Origin: Gemmatimonadota bacterium
Lineage (GTDB): Bacteria; GCA-2686955
Length of the DNA stretch: 8,923 nt
Direction: 5' to 3'
Assembly (NCBI GenBank): GCA_002686955.1
Contig: NYZA01000114.1
Location: 1-8,923 of the forward strand
The notes below the pieces were generated by a model. It did not search any database and was not told where the DNA came from. It saw nothing but the letters and a program-made list of their open reading frames with translations. Shown here piece after piece: positions 7,501 through 8,923 of the stretch. Both the position numbers and the translations under genes were made by a program. Position 1 is the first letter of the stretch, and every line of letters starts with the position of its first letter.

Positions 7501-8123
7501 ACGCGGAGCTCGTTGCGCGCGTAGTCGAGGCCGATGGCGAGCCGGAGAAGCGTCTCTCGGTCGCGGTGGCCCGAAACATGTACAAGCTCATGACATACAA
7601 AGACGAGTACGAAGTCGCGCGGCTGCACCTCTTTGGCATGAACGAGGGCTCGTTGGCGCGCGACTTCGGAAAGGCCCACCGGCTTGCGATCTACCTGCTC
7701 CCTCCCCTGCTCAGGGAGCTCGGCTTGCAGAGAAAGCTCCAGATTCCGGCGTGGCTCGCACGGCCGGTGTTCCGCTCGCTGGTCGGGCTTCGGCGCCTGC
7801 GCGGCACCTCGTTCGATCCTTTCGCTTGGCCCCGTGTGCGGCGCCTGGAGCGAGGACTGATACGCTGGTACGAAGAAGAGATCAACCGTGTTTTGGGTAG
7901 TCTTTCCGATGGGGAGTACGAAGAGGCGCTCCGCGTGGCCGAGCTGCCCGATCGGATCAGGGGCTACGAGTCGGTGAAGATCCGCACCGCGTCGCGGCTC
8001 GACAATGATGCGCTATCCGGCGTGTTGCACGGGCTCGGGGTCGAGCCTCATCCCGAAAGAGCAGCTAGCAACTTGTCCGGAGTCGTGATCGGGCGGGAAC
8101 AGGTACGGTCGCGGCAGACATAA
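4560..8123 (+). CDS. Indolepyruvate/2-oxoacid:ferredoxin oxidoreductase, fused alpha-gamma single-chain type
   Basis: The family decarboxylates aryl or branched 2-oxoacids (indolepyruvate, phenylpyruvate and others) to acyl-CoA and passes electrons to ferredoxin. The 1187 residues match the usual ~1150-1190 of the single-chain form. Order: pyrimidine-binding domain (~30-230) with SGYEGSPLGGLD (62-73); linking domain (~235-400); diphosphate-binding domain with SYCSGCPH (431-438), GDIGCH (452-457), MGTGGGVNNG (476-485), and the thiamine-diphosphate motif GDGTYFHSG (500-508) through ILYNGVVAMTGGQ (526-538); iron-sulfur segment with Cys630, 633, 636, 641, 662, 668 and 673; gamma domain from ~712 with LAGIGGTGIVSLS (718-730) and NMTGLAQKGGPVESQ (748-762); C-terminal DUF6537-like region (~960-1160). 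Nothing essential appears missing. The TTG start is chosen for its Shine-Dalgarno. The last ~24 residues are read from DNA antisense to the converging YyaL-like gene and look non-conserved. Substrate is not determined by sequence. Confidence 0.95.
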   Translation: MKTETQRPDALDMATLPLADRKYLEKEGFFFFSGIQAIVRMIFDKHRRDLRLGRRENATYISGYEGSPLGGLDIELARAARLFPRIGRIVHQPGLNEKLAMAAVYGSQFAGHVDGVWYGKAQGVKWIPDEGGLAAFSGTGEGSGAVILAGDDHQSKSSTFPGSSDLMLEDMFCPILFPSTIDEIIQLGLAAFELSRFSGLYVGLKLLTPLCDGAASIKVYPDREQITIPPPIHKTVFRKAVLAKQSLAIEQEIVEERLESALHFARHNSFNFIVDYKGPQEKRLGFVVAGKAYTDLLLALCDIGCSVDRDPLRMLKLGMIYPVEPTIVREFARGLTDIVVIEEKRDFIEKQIKSILYGNSNARIWGKQDPEGRTLLPAHGEITPEVLVEKLYSLLREYLGPDRPFLESRRREIVEVLEHEGARATAARLPSYCSGCPHSRSLKLPEGSRAGGDIGCHTMEIMKEEPGRGIEWISSMGTGGGVNNGVFPFADNRHIFQNLGDGTYFHSGRLAIAASVAAGANITYKILYNGVVAMTGGQSPPGQLPIDRLVDELMSVGVKRAIVVSDRLKSSGSVRVEPHSAYSRVLEEIRGVAGTTAIIFDLECATERRRTVSRSGEPRTEFIVINEEVCEGCGDCGRSLCPSLYISETELGDKTSVHRSSCNDDLHCLIGDCPAFMRVKTRGGGEGRAEALADLVDPESIPLPTEAPHSVGNYNIVLAGIGGTGIVSLSALLAQATILEGGFVNELNMTGLAQKGGPVESQIVINMSEQPIINAVGYRRADLYLACDSVHGLAPENLRYIAYETTRIVANLTLIPTIEMIVDRLKSRPDREGLENAWRDLVVDGAAVLVDAGTIVEGLFANHMFTNIFLLGVAFQSGSIPLSLGSLKTAIVQHLRQPEKNLSSFHLGRLWVEDAEEVEMILRSERGEASRSILTRSLERHRSALSRGLGDLGKDLTRISGFEERACDLIDYQGIAYSRRYAELVARVVEADGEPEKRLSVAVARNMYKLMTYKDEYEVARLHLFGMNEGSLARDFGKAHRLAIYLLPPLLRELGLQRKLQIPAWLARPVFRSLVGLRRLRGTSFDPFAWPRVRRLERGLIRWYEEEINRVLGSLSDGEYEEALRVAELPDRIRGYESVKIRTASRLDNDALSGVLHGLGVEPHPERAASNLSGVVIGREQVRSRQT

Positions 8124-8860
8124 ACGGTCGGGCGCCCGCGGATCGCTTTCTTCCCCGCCAGGAGGGGAATGCTGACCGGCGGAAACCCCTCCGCGGGAGC
8201 GGAGGTGGAGGGTGTTGCTCCATTGACATGAGAGCCCGCGATGACTGCGTTCGGCAGATAGCAACCGTTCACCAACCGCCTTAGGATCTCCGCGTCGGGG
8301 TTCTCGAGATGCCCGACCACCGCGATCTCGGTCGCGGGGGCCAGATGGAAATCGAGGGCGGCCAGCATCGTGGCGAAAGCGGTGGGCCGCTCTCGGATCT
8401 TCGATCCGTAGCTCCGGATCACGGCGAGACCGAGTCCCTTCAGTTTCTCGTCACCCGTGAGTCGCGCGATCCGCAGGCTCGCCATGAGCGCCTGCGACGC
8501 GCCCGATGGCATCGCGGCGTCCTGTCGCTCGCGGGTTCTCGCCACCAGGCGCTCGTGATCGTAGGTCGTGTAGAAAAGGCCTCCGGAGTCGGCATCGGAG
8601 AAGCGCTCGTAAACCGATTCGGCCAAAAGAGATGCCCAGCTCAGCCACTCGAGCTCGAACGTTGCCTCGTATAGATCGACCAGCCCATTGGCGAAAAACC
8701 CGTAGTCGTCCAGGAATCCGTCGAAACGCGCTTCTCCTTCCCTGTATACCCGCAGGAGAGAACCCTCTCGAACCATATTGTCGCGTATGAAACTCGCGGC
8801 CTTCGTCGCCGCTTCGATGTATTCTGGAATGTCGCAAACGAGGCCTGCTCGAGGATGGTT
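8048..8860 (-). pseudogene. C-terminal fragment of a YyaL/DUF255-type (thioredoxin-domain, spermatogenesis-associated protein 20-like) protein
   Basis: The frame matches the C-terminal third of YyaL-type proteins, usually ~650-700 residues with an N-terminal thioredoxin-like DUF255 domain and an alpha/alpha-barrel of the N-acylglucosamine-2-epimerase kind. Recognisable parts are YIEAATKAASFI, GFLDDYGFFANGLVDLYEAT, SGGLFYTTYD, AAMPSGASQALMASLRIARLTGD and the terminal TVYVCRDRTCSRP. Family-like sequence extends upstream of the first ATG (8776, which would give 242 residues) to about RAGLVCDIPEY near 8850. The frame is then closed by TGA at 8863-8861 and another at 8911-8909. The conserved SWNGLM motif expected directly upstream is absent from all three minus frames. 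The DUF255 domain is therefore missing, and the gene is probably dead. A short product from 8776 is possible, and an assembly join near the edge could also explain the break. No function has been firmly established for the bacterial family. Confidence 0.7.
8188..8205. repeat. Perfect 7-bp GC-rich inverted repeat with 4-nt loop
   Basis: CCTCCGC (8188-8194) and GCGGAGG (8199-8205) pair perfectly around GGGA, 65 bp past the oxidoreductase stop and inside the YyaL coding frame. No T-tract follows on either strand, so it is not an intrinsic terminator of the usual kind. It could still slow polymerase or protect an mRNA 3' end; it may also be a by-product of GC-rich codons. Confidence 0.3.
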
Positions 8861-8923
8861 TCAAAGTCTACATCGAAGGCGATGGATCTTCTTGATCGAA
8901 GCGGCAGCTCAGCTTGACGGCAA
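8861..8923. other. Right-edge sequence upstream of the YyaL fragment, not YyaL-like
   Basis: These 63 bp should encode the middle of the YyaL protein but do not in any minus frame. On the plus strand one frame reads GFKVYIEGDGSS (8857-8892) and then meets TGA at 8893-8895. The VYIEGDG string resembles the first beta-strands of some proteobacterial alpha/beta hydrolases, but one short string is weak evidence. It may be the far side of a rearrangement joint. Confidence 0.25.

Noticed and set aside
8309-8790. Plus-strand frames at 8309-8674 and 8506-8790
   Set aside because: They are antisense to well-conserved YyaL motifs and lack a recognisable product.
1-8923. tRNA, rRNA, CRISPR array, insertion sequence, toxin-antitoxin or defence system
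   Set aside because: I saw no cloverleaf-like sequence, no regularly spaced repeats, no terminal inverted repeats or transposase motifs, and no small gene pair. The four main genes and the fragment account for nearly all the sequence.

Overview
This is a GC-rich window (I estimate 60-65% G+C) with tightly packed genes and short spacers. It suggests an uncultured, free-living Gram-negative-type bacterium. The gene content (single-chain indolepyruvate oxidoreductase, penicillin-acylase family enzyme, membrane spermidine-synthase-like protein, YyaL-like protein) would fit a Myxococcota, Desulfobacterota or Acidobacteriota type of genome. The lineage is inference only: there is no rRNA or other marker gene here. 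GATC is strikingly frequent throughout.

Layout. (1) 1-2023, minus strand: a two-gene operon. A 210-residue integral membrane protein of unknown function (2023 to 1391) is followed after 26 bp by a membrane-anchored spermidine-synthase/methyltransferase-like protein (1364 to beyond the left edge). (2) 2024-2122: a 99-bp divergent promoter region. (3) 2123-4483, plus strand: a penicillin-acylase-family N-terminal-nucleophile hydrolase with an intact catalytic serine but no visible signal peptide. (4) 4484-4559: a short spacer with a 22-bp imperfect palindrome that looks like a repressor operator, then a strong Shine-Dalgarno sequence in front of a TTG start. (5) 4560-8123, plus strand: a full-length 1187-residue fused indolepyruvate/2-oxoacid:ferredoxin oxidoreductase. 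(6) 8048-8860, minus strand: the C-terminal third of a YyaL/DUF255-type protein. It converges on the oxidoreductase and overlaps it tail-to-tail by 76 bp. Its N-terminal two thirds are missing and replaced by unrelated sequence with stop codons.

How the genes may work together. The acylase and the oxidoreductase lie in the same direction 76 bp apart. Known relatives of the acylase release arylacetic or fatty acids from amides. Known relatives of the oxidoreductase turn aryl or branched 2-oxoacids into acyl-CoA with reduction of ferredoxin. A shared role in aryl-acid or amino-acid breakdown is possible but is inference, and the palindrome suggests the oxidoreductase also has its own control. 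The left operon and the YyaL fragment have no evident link to these two. I see no tRNA, rRNA, CRISPR array, insertion sequence or intrinsic terminator. The least ordinary spots are the operator-like palindrome, the antisense-derived tail of the oxidoreductase and the broken YyaL gene at the right edge.
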